A stretch of DNA of 64,000 nucleotides from CAVTBX01 sp963733135 (GCA_963733135.1 CAVTBX010000005.1:1-64000); one strand, 5' to 3'. Shown: positions 9,668 through 18,198, numbered from the stretch's first letter. Notes: a model not told the origin generated them from the letters alone. Made by a program: numbers and translations.

Positions 9668-10123
9668 CTACAACAGCGAGGCTACGTCGCAGCCGCGATC
9701 AGCGAGGGCCGGCTGTGCTTGCTGGAGGACGTCGCGGGCGAAGTTGGCGAGGCCATACGCGCGGTACATGCGCTCGCCTGCGTCGGGCTTGCCCCTGGAC
9801 TGGCGGCTCACGGCGTCGCTGTACTCGAGGAACATCGCCCCGATCAGCGTCTGGGCCTTGCGTAGCGATGGGTCGCGCGGCTCGACGTAGGTGACCCTCC
9901 GAGCTGCCGCCTCGGCCTCCTCCACGACCTCCGTCGACGACATCGCGCCGCTCTGATAGCCCTCGGCCATCAACCCGAGCGCAGTCATGTTGATGCCCGC
10001 CGTCTCGATGAAGCGCTTGTCCAGCGCGCCGCACGAGTGGCCGACCGCCGCCTGAGAGCTCGTGCAGCCGCCTGCCACGATCGTCAGCACGAGGAGCGCC
10101 ACAGTAAGCCCCGTCGCACGCAA
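9668..10123 (-). CDS. Putative lipoprotein of unknown function
   Basis: 151 residues from a TTG at 10123 that has GGGAG six nt upstream; the frame is open to an ATG at 10165. The N-terminus is a signal peptide ending IVAGGC, a plausible lipobox with the modified Cys directly after GG. The mature part is helical and moderately charged with two further Cys; no family is recognised. It is followed by the repeat-filled gap before tilS. A cell-surface lipoprotein is all that can be said. Confidence 0.6.
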   Translation of the reverse strand: MRATGLTVALLVLTIVAGGCTSSQAAVGHSCGALDKRFIETAGINMTALGLMAEGYQSGAMSSTEVVEEAEAAARRVTYVEPRDPSLRKAQTLIGAMFLEYSDAVSRQSRGKPDAGERMYRAYGLANFARDVLQQAQPALADRGCDVASLL

Positions 10124-10210
10124 GTCGCTCCCATCATGGGAAGCCTGCGCGACTCCGGCCATCACCCTGACGAGCGTCCCTCGTTCGAGGTACGCCTGGC
10201 CGGCGCCGGG

Positions 10211-10378
10211 CTAGGAGGGGTTGGCGAAATAGCCGTTGTGCCGCCTGGTCGTGCTGCACGCCCCGAGGCGGTGTCCTCAGTCGCGCCCGTACCTCAAGGT
10301 ACGAACGCTCCCTGCGTCCTTGCCTCGAAACGAGCAGCACGACCAGACAACGAAGACCATTTCGCCAACCCCTCCTAA
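10211..10378. repeat. Family A long inverted-repeat element, copy A1
   Basis: The 19-nt arm TAGGAGGGGTTGGCGAAAT (10212-10230) pairs perfectly with 10359-10377. Inside are CTGGTCGTGC near 10246, GTCCTCAGTCGC at 10273-10284, a small GTACC/GGTAC hairpin, GCTCCCTGCGTCCTTGC at 10307-10323 and GCACGACCAGAC at 10337-10348, all shared with copies A3 and A4. The arm at 10375-10377 contains the TAG stop of the GNAT gene. It fills the gap to the next minus-strand gene. Confidence 0.85.
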
Positions 10379-11160
10379 GGGAAGATCAGCGAGCGGTACG
10401 AGATCGTGCGCCGCATGCCGATCGACTCGTAGAGGGCGATGGCCGCGGCGTTCTCGGGGCGGACGAAGAGGCAGACGGCCGGTGTCGAGTCCAGGAGAAG
10501 CCGACAGAGATCGGAGATACCGCGCTTCGCGTATCCCCGATGTCGGACGTCCCGGTCGACCCAGACCTGCTGGAGCTGGACGGCGTGCCCGGTCCACGCG
10601 GACGCTTCGGCCTTGAAGAGGACGCGATCGCCTTCGCGCCACACCCAGCTTCTGCCCTGCTCGATCTGCGTTCGCGTCCGCCACTCGAACAAGGCCGGAT
10701 CGCGGCCGAAGGCGTCGACGCCGACCTCCTCCAGGTAGGCCGCCGCCGAGGCCTGGACGAGGAGGTCGAGATCCTGAAGGGTCGCGAGCTCGAGGCCGCT
10801 CTCGCCCGGCGGCGGAGGCTTCTCGAGAACGAAGACGGGCTGGCCCGGCCGGTCGTCGACCGGCTCCGGCATCGCAGACCGGAGTGCTTCCCAGAGCTCC
10901 GTCACCGCACCTTCTTCCCCGACCATCATGCGCGCGTCCGCGCCAGAGGCCGCCTCTGCGAAGGCGTTCGCTCCACGTCCGGAAGGGACGAGGTTCGCCC
11001 CCATGTGGCAAAGCGCGACGAGCCGCTCCTCTTCCTCCAGTGCCACGAAGCGCCCCAGCCCGCGCCGGGCGACGTCCTCGAGAAAGACGCGCTCGATCGG
11101 CTCCTCGGCGCAGAAGGCCAGAACATCGTCCAGCGGAGGGCGCTTCGCGAGCCGAGCCAC
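10375..11160 (-). CDS. GNAT-family N-acetyltransferase with N-terminal DUF4081-like domain
   Basis: 261 residues from a GTG at 11160 (the frame is open to 11199). The C-terminal half, from about residue 105, has the acetyl-CoA-binding GNAT pattern: QLQQVWVDRDVRHRGYAKRG followed by LFVRPENAAAIALYESIGM, with the conserved Asn and Tyr. The N-terminal half resembles the extra domain of actinobacterial GNAT proteins (DUF4081 type). The substrate is unknown. The gene is divergent from deoD, and its TAG stop lies inside the family A element that follows it. Confidence 0.8.
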   Translation of the reverse strand: MARLAKRPPLDDVLAFCAEEPIERVFLEDVARRGLGRFVALEEEERLVALCHMGANLVPSGRGANAFAEAASGADARMMVGEEGAVTELWEALRSAMPEPVDDRPGQPVFVLEKPPPPGESGLELATLQDLDLLVQASAAAYLEEVGVDAFGRDPALFEWRTRTQIEQGRSWVWREGDRVLFKAEASAWTGHAVQLQQVWVDRDVRHRGYAKRGISDLCRLLLDSTPAVCLFVRPENAAAIALYESIGMRRTISYRSLIFP

Positions 11161-11219
11161 GCGCGGACGATAACGGCCGCCCGAGCGCTTCACCCGCACC
11201 CGCGGTAGGCTCCCGAGCC

Positions 11220-11936
11220 GTGCCGATCCACGTCCGCGCCGAGCCCGGCGACTACGCCGAGGCCTGCCTCCTTCCCGGCGATCCGCTTCGCGCGCAGTAC
11301 ATCGCCGAGACCTTCTTGGACGAGCCGCGCCAGACGAACAAGGAGCGCGGGATGCTCGGCTACACGGGCACTTTTCGCGGCCGCCCTGTGTCGGTTCAGG
11401 CCACCGGGATGGGCTGTCCCTCAGCAGCGATCGTCATCGAAGAGCTCGTGCAGCTCGGCGTCAAGCGGCTGCTTCGGGTCGGCACCTGCGGCGGCCTCCA
11501 GGCCGACCTGGCGCTGGGAGACCTAATCGTCGCCCTCTCCGCCGTCCCCGCGGACGGGACGGCAAGCCACTACACGGGCGGCGAACCGCACGTCCCGACG
11601 GCGGACTGGGAGCTCGTTCACTCAGCCGTCCACGCCGCGAAGACGCTCGGCAAGCCCGTCCGCGTCGGGCCGATCGTCTCGAGCGACGTGTTCTACGACC
11701 CGGACGGAGAGCGAGCCGAGCGCTGGTCGTCGCGCGGGATCCTCGCGGTCGAGATGGAGGCGGCTGTGCTTTTCACGCTGGGGGCGCTTCGCAAAGTGCA
11801 GGCCGGCTGCCTCCTGACGGTGAGCGACGTGATCGTCGAGGGCGAGTTCACGCGGATCACGGACGAAGAGCTCAAGGCCGCGGTGGATCAGATGACCGAG
11901 CTCGCGCTCGCGACCGTGACCGACTCAGGGCATTGA
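11220..11936 (+). CDS. deoD: Purine-nucleoside phosphorylase, DeoD type
   Basis: 238 residues. It performs phosphorolysis of purine nucleosides to base and ribose-1-phosphate. The sequence starts (M)PIHVRAEPGDYAEACLLPGD, as in hexameric PNPs, and has RVGTCGG (phosphate site), VEMEAAVLF (ribose site) and TVSDVIVEGEF, whose Asp is the expected purine-protonating residue. The start is GTG at 11220. The downstream lipid kinase starts inside its stop codon region, so the two are cotranscribed. Confidence 0.93.
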   Translation: MPIHVRAEPGDYAEACLLPGDPLRAQYIAETFLDEPRQTNKERGMLGYTGTFRGRPVSVQATGMGCPSAAIVIEELVQLGVKRLLRVGTCGGLQADLALGDLIVALSAVPADGTASHYTGGEPHVPTADWELVHSAVHAAKTLGKPVRVGPIVSSDVFYDPDGERAERWSSRGILAVEMEAAVLFTLGALRKVQAGCLLTVSDVIVEGEFTRITDEELKAAVDQMTELALATVTDSGH

Positions 11937-12868
11937 GCGCCGAGCCCTCCGGGCCGGTCGTCTTCCTGGTCAACCCCGCCTCCGCGAACGGCTCGACCGG
12001 CCGTCGGTGGCCCGAGCTCAGGGAGCAGGCGCGCGGCGCAGGGCTCGAGGGAGAGGCGAGGCTGAGCGAGCGTCCAGGCCACCTGGCCGAGCTTGCCGAG
12101 CAGGCCGCGCGCGATGGCGCAGGAACGCTCGTCGTCGTCGGCGGCGACGGAACGGTGCACGAAGCAGTGAACGGGCTCATGCACTCCGGTCGAGCCGCTG
12201 AGACAGTGCTGGCGGTGATCCCGCGCGGAACCGGCAGGGACTTCGCCCGGAGCGTCCGGATCCCACGCCGAACCGAGGCGGCGCTGCGAACCGCCCTGGC
12301 CGGCGAGATCCGGGACGTCGACGTCGGCCGCGCACGCTTCACGGCGCCGGACGGGTCACGTGCCGAGGCGTACTTCGCAAACTTCGCCGGAGCCGGGATC
12401 AGCGGCGCGATCGCTCGGCGCGCGAACGCCTCCTCGAAGGCGATGGGCGGAAGGATGTCCTTCATGGTCGCCACGCTGGCCGTCTTCGCCCGCTGGCGCG
12501 CGGTCGAGATGAGTGCGAGCGTCGGAGACGAGCAGCGTTCGGGCCCCATGTTCGAGGTCGTGGCCATGAACGGCGACTACACGGCGGGTGGAATGTGGAT
12601 GGCCCCGGACGCGCGAACCGACGACGGCCTCCTCGACGTGGTCGTGATCGGGGACGTCACGAAGGGCGACTTCGTGCGGACCTTCCCGAAGATCTACCGC
12701 GGGAAGCACCTCTCGCACCCGAAGATCGAGCTCCTGCGCGGCTCGACCGTTCGCGTCGAGTCGAAGCACCCGCTTCCCGTCGTCCTCGACGGCGAGCAGC
12801 CGGGCACGACGCCCGCCGAGTTCGAGCTCCAAACGCGGGCGCTGCGGGTGAGGGTGCCGCGGGTCTAG
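11933..12868 (+). CDS. Diacylglycerol kinase-family lipid kinase
   Basis: 311 residues. The N-terminal VFLVNPASANG, the nucleotide loop VVVGGDGTVHEAVNGL, and PRGTGRDFARS define the DAGK catalytic fold (YegS/DgkB/LcbK group). The lipid substrate cannot be told from sequence. The start is TTG at 11933, overlapping the deoD stop by 4 nt. Its TAG stop at 12866-12868 shares the palindrome CTAG with the stop of the convergent downstream gene. Confidence 0.88.
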   Translation: MSAEPSGPVVFLVNPASANGSTGRRWPELREQARGAGLEGEARLSERPGHLAELAEQAARDGAGTLVVVGGDGTVHEAVNGLMHSGRAAETVLAVIPRGTGRDFARSVRIPRRTEAALRTALAGEIRDVDVGRARFTAPDGSRAEAYFANFAGAGISGAIARRANASSKAMGGRMSFMVATLAVFARWRAVEMSASVGDEQRSGPMFEVVAMNGDYTAGGMWMAPDARTDDGLLDVVVIGDVTKGDFVRTFPKIYRGKHLSHPKIELLRGSTVRVESKHPLPVVLDGEQPGTTPAEFELQTRALRVRVPRV

Positions 12869-13302
12869 GCGGTGCCGCCGCGGGCCGGGCCGCCGCCGAT
12901 CGAGCGTCCTGCGGCCGGCGACGAGGCGCTCTCGGACTTCTCCTTCGTGCCGGCCGAGGGCGATTTCGTCGTCCGCTTCGCGGTCGGCGTCTTCTTGGTT
13001 TCTGAGCGCTTCGCGGTCGCCTTGCCGCCTCCCTGCGACTCGAGCTTCGCGAGCCGCCGCTCCAGCCGCTCGAGCTGCGAGCGCAGGTCGCGAATCTCCT
13101 CCGCCGCCGCAAGGCCGACCTGGCCGAGGGCGGAGCGGGAAGCGCCGTCGAGGCGCCCCTTCGCGCCCATCGCGCGGTCGAGCGCGTCCGTCACGCGCGG
13201 GTTCTTGCCGAGCCCTTCGACCACGCGGCTCAGCGCCTCCTCGCCCTTGCCGGCGAGCTTGCCGACCACGCCTCCGTTCTCCTTCGTGCTCTTGGTCGCC
13301 AT
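12865..13302 (-). CDS. Small basic/acidic low-complexity protein of unknown function
   Basis: 145 residues from the ATG at 13302, preceded by AAGGG. Residues about 70-95 form a short heptad-like coiled coil (EEIRDLRSQLERLERRLAKL). From about residue 97 the tail is Lys/Thr/Ser-rich, resembling the disordered basic tails of nucleoid or polymer-granule-associated proteins. No family is recognised. It is convergent with the lipid kinase, with both stops on one CTAG. Confidence 0.6.
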   Translation of the reverse strand: MATKSTKENGGVVGKLAGKGEEALSRVVEGLGKNPRVTDALDRAMGAKGRLDGASRSALGQVGLAAAEEIRDLRSQLERLERRLAKLESQGGGKATAKRSETKKTPTAKRTTKSPSAGTKEKSESASSPAAGRSIGGGPARGGTA

Positions 13303-13355
13303 GACGCCCTTTCGTCGAGTTGGCGAGACCATACCCAGTCGGGGGCGTGATCGAA

Positions 13356-14273
13356 TCAGGCCCCTTCGGAGGCCCGGCGGCGAGTCCAGCCGCCGCGGCG
13401 AACAACGACTCGCACGCCCAGTGCGACCAGGGCAAGGAGCAAGAGCACCGGGGCGATCGTCGCGACCGCGACGAACGTGGCGGCGGCTGCGTTCGCAAAG
13501 GCACGAGCCCCATCGGCCCAGGCGTCCAGGATCCCTCCCTCGTCGCCGGCCGAGCCGGCGATCGGAGCCTGCTCGCGAAGCGCGAGGCTGATCGTCGCGA
13601 ACGCGGTCTGGTCATCGAGGAAGCGAAGCCTTCCGCGCACCTGCTCGAGCTGGAGTTGGACGTCGTTCAGCTTCGCCTGGACAGCGAGCGCGCCGGCGAC
13701 GTTGTCTGCCCGCTCGAGCAACGTGAGGAGCTGCGTCTCGACCGCTTCGAGGTGCCGCTTTCGAGACTCGAGGTCGACGAACTCGGCCGAGACGTCTTGG
13801 CCGCTCTCCTCACGGCCCGACACCTTGCCGATGCGGCCAAGACGGCTCATCGCGTCCGAATAGCTCGCCTGCGGAACGCGGAGCACCATCGTGCCCGTGG
13901 TCACCTTCGCGCCCGGGTCGCGGCTCTCCGAGGACGAAACCACGAAGCCGCCCAGGCTCCCTGCGATCCCTCGCGCCTCCTCGGCGGCGGAGTCGAACCT
14001 GCCCCGGTCGAAAACGAGCCGAAGCGCAGCAGTCTGGATGATCCTCGGGCCTGAGCCCGGAAGCGGCGCAGCGTTCGAGACGGGCTCTCCGCTGTCACCG
14101 CCGCCGGCTCCAGACCGGTCGAGAGCCGGCTCCTGCTCGGCAGCGCCCTCGTCGACGGCGATGTCCCCGCCCCCCGCGGCACCGCTTTCATCTCCGTCAT
14201 CCGAGCCGGAGCAGGCAGCGAGCGCGAGCGAGAGAACGAGAGCGATCAGGATGGCGAGCGTCTTTCCGTTCAT
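13356..14273 (-). CDS. DUF4349-domain lipoprotein
   Basis: 305 residues with a strong ribosome-binding site (GAGGAGG) before the ATG at 14273. A signal peptide ends in LALAACSG, a good lipobox with Cys21. A Gly/Asp-rich linker to about residue 75 precedes the DUF4349 domain (RIIQTAALRLVF, ESRDPG, LRVPQASYSDAM, VDLESRKRHLEAVE, a coiled coil, FATISLAL). A C-terminal transmembrane helix sits near 268-290. Proteins of this family are envelope-anchored with no defined biochemical role. Confidence 0.85.
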   Translation of the reverse strand: MNGKTLAILIALVLSLALAACSGSDDGDESGAAGGGDIAVDEGAAEQEPALDRSGAGGGDSGEPVSNAAPLPGSGPRIIQTAALRLVFDRGRFDSAAEEARGIAGSLGGFVVSSSESRDPGAKVTTGTMVLRVPQASYSDAMSRLGRIGKVSGREESGQDVSAEFVDLESRKRHLEAVETQLLTLLERADNVAGALAVQAKLNDVQLQLEQVRGRLRFLDDQTAFATISLALREQAPIAGSAGDEGGILDAWADGARAFANAAAATFVAVATIAPVLLLLALVALGVRVVVRRGGWTRRRASEGA

Positions 14274-14332
14274 GGGTTCCTCCTCGGTGGTCGGTTGCTC
14301 CGACTCGTGAGGGGCTGCGAAAGTTCCCGGCC

Positions 14333-14761
14333 GTGGACGACTTCCGCTTCTCGACCGACGTCCGGGTTCGCTTCAGCGAGACGGACGCGCAGGGCGTCGT
14401 CCACAACGCCGTCTACCTGGACTGGTTCGAGATCGCCCGGATCGCCTACCTCGCGCGCTTTCGGGGTGGCTATCGCGGGCTCCGCGAACAGGACGGCGTC
14501 GACGCCACGACCGTCGAGAGCCACGTCCGCTATCGAGCCCCCGCCGTCTTCGACGACGTGGTGCGCGTCCACGCACGGGTCAGCGACCTGCGCGGCGCCC
14601 GTTTCCGGTTCGACTACGTCCTCGAGCGAACGAACGAGCCGACCGCGACGGTCGCCGAGGGCTGGACGGCCCACGCGTGCGTCGACTCCCGCAGCATGCG
14701 TCCGACCCGGATGCCCGCCTGGCTCGCGGAGGCGATCCGCGCGGCCGAGGCCGGGGCCTAG
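14333..14761 (+). CDS. YbgC/4HBT-family acyl-CoA thioesterase
   Basis: 142 residues with the hotdog-fold signature FSETDAQGVVHNAVYLDWFE; Asp18 is the expected catalytic residue and His24 matches the family. YbgC-type enzymes hydrolyse short or medium acyl-CoA thioesters; the substrate here is unknown. The start is GTG at 14333, with a 59-nt divergent gap to the DUF4349 gene. Its TAG stop shares one CTAG (14758-14761) with the convergent VanW gene. Confidence 0.85.
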   Translation: MDDFRFSTDVRVRFSETDAQGVVHNAVYLDWFEIARIAYLARFRGGYRGLREQDGVDATTVESHVRYRAPAVFDDVVRVHARVSDLRGARFRFDYVLERTNEPTATVAEGWTAHACVDSRSMRPTRMPAWLAEAIRAAEAGA

Positions 14762-16644
14762 TCCCCGTTCCCGTTCCCGCCCCCACCGCCTCCGCCGCCG
14801 GTCGTCGTCTGGCCGGTGCCGGTGCCGCCCGTCTCCGTCGTGCCCGTCGGGCTGGTTCCCGTCGGCGTCGTCCCCGTGGGAGTCGGCTCGGTCGGCGTCG
14901 GCTCGGCCGGCGTCGGCTCAGGCTCGGGAACCGGGATGGTGCCGACGTGGACGATCCTCGGCTCGGAGTCGTAGTACGTGTACCAGCTCTCCTCGTGGAG
15001 CACCTCGCCGTTTCGGTACACGATCCGGCGCACCGTGATCGCGCGGGCCGGCTCGCCAAAGTCCTCGATAACGCGCTCGCCGACGAAGAGCCCACGGTCG
15101 GGGATGCGCTTGGGCTTCGGCTGGCCGACAATGCGAAGCGGGCCGGCCTGGGTCACGACTCGCCGGCCGTCCGGCACTCCGAGGAGGCCCACGCTGATGC
15201 CCGCGTCGGTGATGAACGTGCGAACGATCAGCCATCGGTCCGTGTCGTTCTCGAACACGAGGTCGATGTCCGGATAGTTGACCGTCGCATCGCGGCCCGC
15301 CTCGTAGCGGCTGATGTAGAGCGCGTGCGCGGTCCTGTCCGAGATCGGCAGGCCCGCCTCCCAGGCCGCGTTGAAGACCGTGGTCGCGATCTGCGAGACG
15401 CCGCCGCCAACACCCGTCTCGTACTCGCCGCCGACGATCACCGGCGCGGGCCGGAAACCGCGCTCGATCGTCCGCTCCCCCACGACGTCGTTGAACGAGA
15501 AGCTTGCGCCCGGCGCCAGGCGTGCGCCGTCGATGAGCTCCGCGGCTCGTCGCAGGTTCTGAATCCGGTTTGCGTCGCCCGACCAGCCGGTCGTGTAGCG
15601 GGCGAGCTCCCGCTCGATCCCGAGCGCCTTCGCCTCTTGCGTGGTGAGCGTCGCCGCCTTGTCGACGACCACGAGCTCGGCGCTTCGCCGAGTCGTGGAG
15701 AGCGCGGCGGCGAGCAGCGCCGCCGACGTGGCTTCGACGTCGAGCACGCGCCCGTCGCGGGCCGGGAGCACTCGGACCGTGCGGTTCGGGCGAACGGCGA
15801 AGCGCGCGTCGCGCGGCGGCCGGTCGACGGCCTCCGCCAGGCGCTCGAAATAGAGCGTGGCGTACGACCCTCCGATCTCCAGCTTCGTGCGGCCGTCCGC
15901 AGGGAGACGTAGGAGCTTCGCGAGCTCCTGGGGCGCGATCGACCAGCGCGTGTCGCCCCATCCGAACCGCACCGGCCCAGTGAGCACAGTTCTAACCTGC
16001 CGCAGCGCTGGCTCGAGCTCGGCCGTCAGCACCTCCGGCTGCGACGTCCTGACCGGCAGCTCGACCGGCTCGCGCGAGAACCCGGCCAGGGTCTCGACGA
16101 CCGTCGCTCGCGCGCCCTCGAGATCGAGCTCGACGCCGGTAGCGGACGGAACGATCGCCGGGGTCCGACTCACGAGCTCGACCGCGGCGTTCCGCGGGCT
16201 CTGCTCGACAGCGGCCGCGACCCGACCGAGCTCGTAGGTGAGGCCGGCTCTGTAGGCGGTGGCCACGGGCTGAATGTCAGTCCCGAGGAACCGGAGCACG
16301 ATGCGCTTCACGCCCCGGAAGGGCGGCGGGAACGCACCAGCTTCCTGGGCCTGCCCAACGGTCTGCGCCCAGTCCACACGTACATCGAGGTCCTCTGCCG
16401 TCGCACGCCAGCTGTGCTCAGCGACGGTGAACGTCGCGGGAACCGAGGCGACGGTCTCGGCTCGGGCGGCGAGGCGATCCTCAGCCTGCGGGAGCGAGAG
16501 GCCGGCGACGTCGACGCCTCCGACCGTGACGCCCGCGGCGATCCGGTCGGACGAGCCCGCGAAGACAAGGCCGATGACGAGGAGCGCGAGCGCGAGAACC
16601 CCTGCGAGTACGGCCGCGAGGCGTCCCCACCGGACCGCGCGCAT
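14758..16644 (-). CDS. VanW-family protein with peptidoglycan-binding-like repeats
   Basis: 628 residues from the ATG at 16644, chosen because GGAGGG precedes it and a membrane helix (about 9-30) follows directly; the frame is open to a weaker ATG at 16704. Tandem extracellular modules (residues about 40-330) resemble the PG_binding_4 repeats of the VanW/YoaR group. The VanW domain follows at about 370-530 (NRIQNLRRAAELIDG, FSFNDVVGERT, GGGVSQIATTVFNAA). The C-terminal tail is repetitive Pro/Thr/Glu, then Gly-rich. It is likely a surface or wall-associated protein; the molecular function of VanW is unknown. Downstream of GH3, its stop shares CTAG with ybgC. Confidence 0.85.
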   Translation of the reverse strand: MRAVRWGRLAAVLAGVLALALLVIGLVFAGSSDRIAAGVTVGGVDVAGLSLPQAEDRLAARAETVASVPATFTVAEHSWRATAEDLDVRVDWAQTVGQAQEAGAFPPPFRGVKRIVLRFLGTDIQPVATAYRAGLTYELGRVAAAVEQSPRNAAVELVSRTPAIVPSATGVELDLEGARATVVETLAGFSREPVELPVRTSQPEVLTAELEPALRQVRTVLTGPVRFGWGDTRWSIAPQELAKLLRLPADGRTKLEIGGSYATLYFERLAEAVDRPPRDARFAVRPNRTVRVLPARDGRVLDVEATSAALLAAALSTTRRSAELVVVDKAATLTTQEAKALGIERELARYTTGWSGDANRIQNLRRAAELIDGARLAPGASFSFNDVVGERTIERGFRPAPVIVGGEYETGVGGGVSQIATTVFNAAWEAGLPISDRTAHALYISRYEAGRDATVNYPDIDLVFENDTDRWLIVRTFITDAGISVGLLGVPDGRRVVTQAGPLRIVGQPKPKRIPDRGLFVGERVIEDFGEPARAITVRRIVYRNGEVLHEESWYTYYDSEPRIVHVGTIPVPEPEPTPAEPTPTEPTPTGTTPTGTSPTGTTETGGTGTGQTTTGGGGGGGGNGNGD

Positions 16645-16741
16645 GCGTGCCCTCCGCCGGGCACGGTCAGCCCGCACCGGGCGAACGTCCACCTCCGCGC
16701 GCATAGAGGGAGGCGAGTCTACCACCGCTCTACGCCTAGCT

Positions 16742-17698
16742 TTACGGTGTCTCGAGGCCCTGCGAGCGGCGGAACCTGAGCACCCGCGCAACGTGCTCGT
16801 CGAGGTCTCCGGTCCGGGCGAGCGGAAGCAGCCTCCGAATGGCACGGCCGGCGTCCCGCCCGTTCGTGTAGAGGACGAGATCGGCGCCGGCCCGCAGGGC
16901 CAGCACGGCCGACGAGGTCGCATACCGGCTCCCGAACACGGAGACGGAGTCGGTGATCGCCACTCCGTCGAACCCGATCCGCCGCAGAAGCCCGTACGCG
17001 CGCGGCGAGAACGAGGCCCGGAGGCGACCCAACCGCTCGTAGAGCGCGTGGCCGACCATCACGCAGGGGACGCCGGCGTCGACCGCCGCGCGGAAGGCGC
17101 GGAGCTCGCCCGCCACGAGCCGGGCACGCACCTGCGGGCTCTCATCCGTCGAGACCGCGGCCGTGCCGAGACCCGGGAAGTGCTTGACGCACGGCGCGGT
17201 CCCGCCGCGCTCGAGCCCGCGGGCGAACGCGAGGGCGAGCTCGGGCCGGGCGAAGTGCCGGGAGCCGAGCGGGCCGGAGGCGCCGTCGAGAACGGGTGCG
17301 AAGTCGGCGTCGACGCCGGCCGCTTCGAGCGCCTGACCTGTCGCTCGGCCGGCGGCCTGGGCTTGGCCTGCACTCCCGTACGCGGAGGCGGGCAGCGCCG
17401 GCGGCAGGCCCGGAAGCGCCCGCACCTCCCCGCCCTCCTGATCCACGAACACGAGCGCGTCCCTCGGCCGTGGCTCACCGAGGCTCCACGGCTGGACGAT
17501 GACGCCGGCCACTCCCTTCGGCGCGGGAAGCCCCGAGATGACGACAAGGGCGGCTTTCTGGCGCGGAGTCAGGCGTGCGACGGGGTTAGCTGAAGGCGCC
17601 GACTCGGGCTCCGCCGCCGTCTCCTGGTGGCCTCCGGATGAGGTGCCGACAGCGCCGAACCCGAGCGCGGCGAGGAGCAGGATGAGGAGCGCGATCAC
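16742..17698 (-). CDS. Glycoside hydrolase family 3 (NagZ-like) domain protein, secreted or membrane-anchored
   Basis: 318 residues from GTG 17698. A hydrophobic N-terminus (1-20) acts as signal or anchor. The GH3 N-terminal barrel follows: FVDQEGG at 84-90, VKHFPGLG at 171-178 and AITDSVSV, with the likely nucleophile Asp250. The family degrades beta-N-acetylhexosaminides of peptidoglycan or muropeptides. The His-containing dyad loop of classical NagZ (HGDT..DSH) is not seen; here the loop reads GLGTAAVSTDESP, so activity is uncertain. It lies 21 nt downstream of a chagasin-like inhibitor gene. Confidence 0.82.
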   Translation of the reverse strand: MIALLILLLAALGFGAVGTSSGGHQETAAEPESAPSANPVARLTPRQKAALVVISGLPAPKGVAGVIVQPWSLGEPRPRDALVFVDQEGGEVRALPGLPPALPASAYGSAGQAQAAGRATGQALEAAGVDADFAPVLDGASGPLGSRHFARPELALAFARGLERGGTAPCVKHFPGLGTAAVSTDESPQVRARLVAGELRAFRAAVDAGVPCVMVGHALYERLGRLRASFSPRAYGLLRRIGFDGVAITDSVSVFGSRYATSSAVLALRAGADLVLYTNGRDAGRAIRRLLPLARTGDLDEHVARVLRFRRSQGLETP

Positions 17699-17719
17699 GC
17701 CTGGAGGGTAGTGGGCGTG

Positions 17720-18007
17720 TCAGTCGCGGACCGCGACCTGAAAGGTGCGCTCCTCGGCGGGCGGCTTCGACTCCCAGGGACGCTTGAGCTCGAGCCGGAG
17801 GTCCGTCTCGCCGGGAGCGAGCGCCTCGAAGCGGAGCCGCTGGAGGGCCGAGCCGCCGATCCGCTCCGAGGTGACCTCGACCTCGTCCGCGACGAGCCGG
17901 AGCCGTGTCTCGTCGAGCCCGGCGACCTGCCAGGCGAAGCCCGAGGTCGGCACGGCCTCGAGCGCAACCTCGAAGGTCTCGCCGAGTATCGCCTCGATCC
18001 TGGTCAT
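17720..18007 (-). CDS. Chagasin-like (MEROPS I42) cysteine protease inhibitor
   Basis: 95 residues. Chagasin family hallmarks are visible: the loop VPTSGFAW (NPTTGY-type loop), GGSALQRLRFEA (GxxG loop), and the RPWE motif in LELKRPWE. These three loops insert into the active site of papain-like proteases in characterised members. No signal peptide is visible, so it would act inside the cell unless exported otherwise. It probably forms a two-gene unit with the GH3 gene downstream. The start codon ATG at 18007 lies next to a family A element. Confidence 0.82.
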   Translation of the reverse strand: MTRIEAILGETFEVALEAVPTSGFAWQVAGLDETRLRLVADEVEVTSERIGGSALQRLRFEALAPGETDLRLELKRPWESKPPAEERTFQVAVRD

Positions 18008-18008
18008 C

Positions 18009-18198
18009 GGGTGTAGAAGCCTCCCTAGGAACTCGTTTCAGAAAGACGCTTCGCCGTCGGGGTGCGATGGACGTCGCGCTGCAAGGACGCAGGGCGTCCT
18101 CGTAGCCGGAGGCTACGGGGGCAACCGAGGACGCCGCAGCGAGGCGTCCAGCGCGACCCGACGGCTCAAGGCTTCATTCTGAAACGAGTTCTACACCC
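18009..18198. repeat. Family A long inverted-repeat element, copy A2
   Basis: The right arm, read inward from 18198 on the minus strand, begins GGGTGTAGAACTCGTTTC. The left arm has the same sequence but is interrupted by about 12 extra nt (GCCTCCCTAGGA, about 18019-18030). The core on the minus strand reads GCGTCCTCGGTTGC, hairpin CCCCGTAGCctccGGCTACG, then GCCCTGCGTCCTTGC, matching the A1/A3/A4 core. The rest of 18008-18277 holds no gene. Confidence 0.75.

Noticed and set aside
16705..16923. N-terminal extension of the VanW frame up to 16923
   Set aside because: It overlaps the GH3 gene and lacks a ribosome-binding site; the ATG at 16644 with GGAGGG directly precedes the membrane helix.
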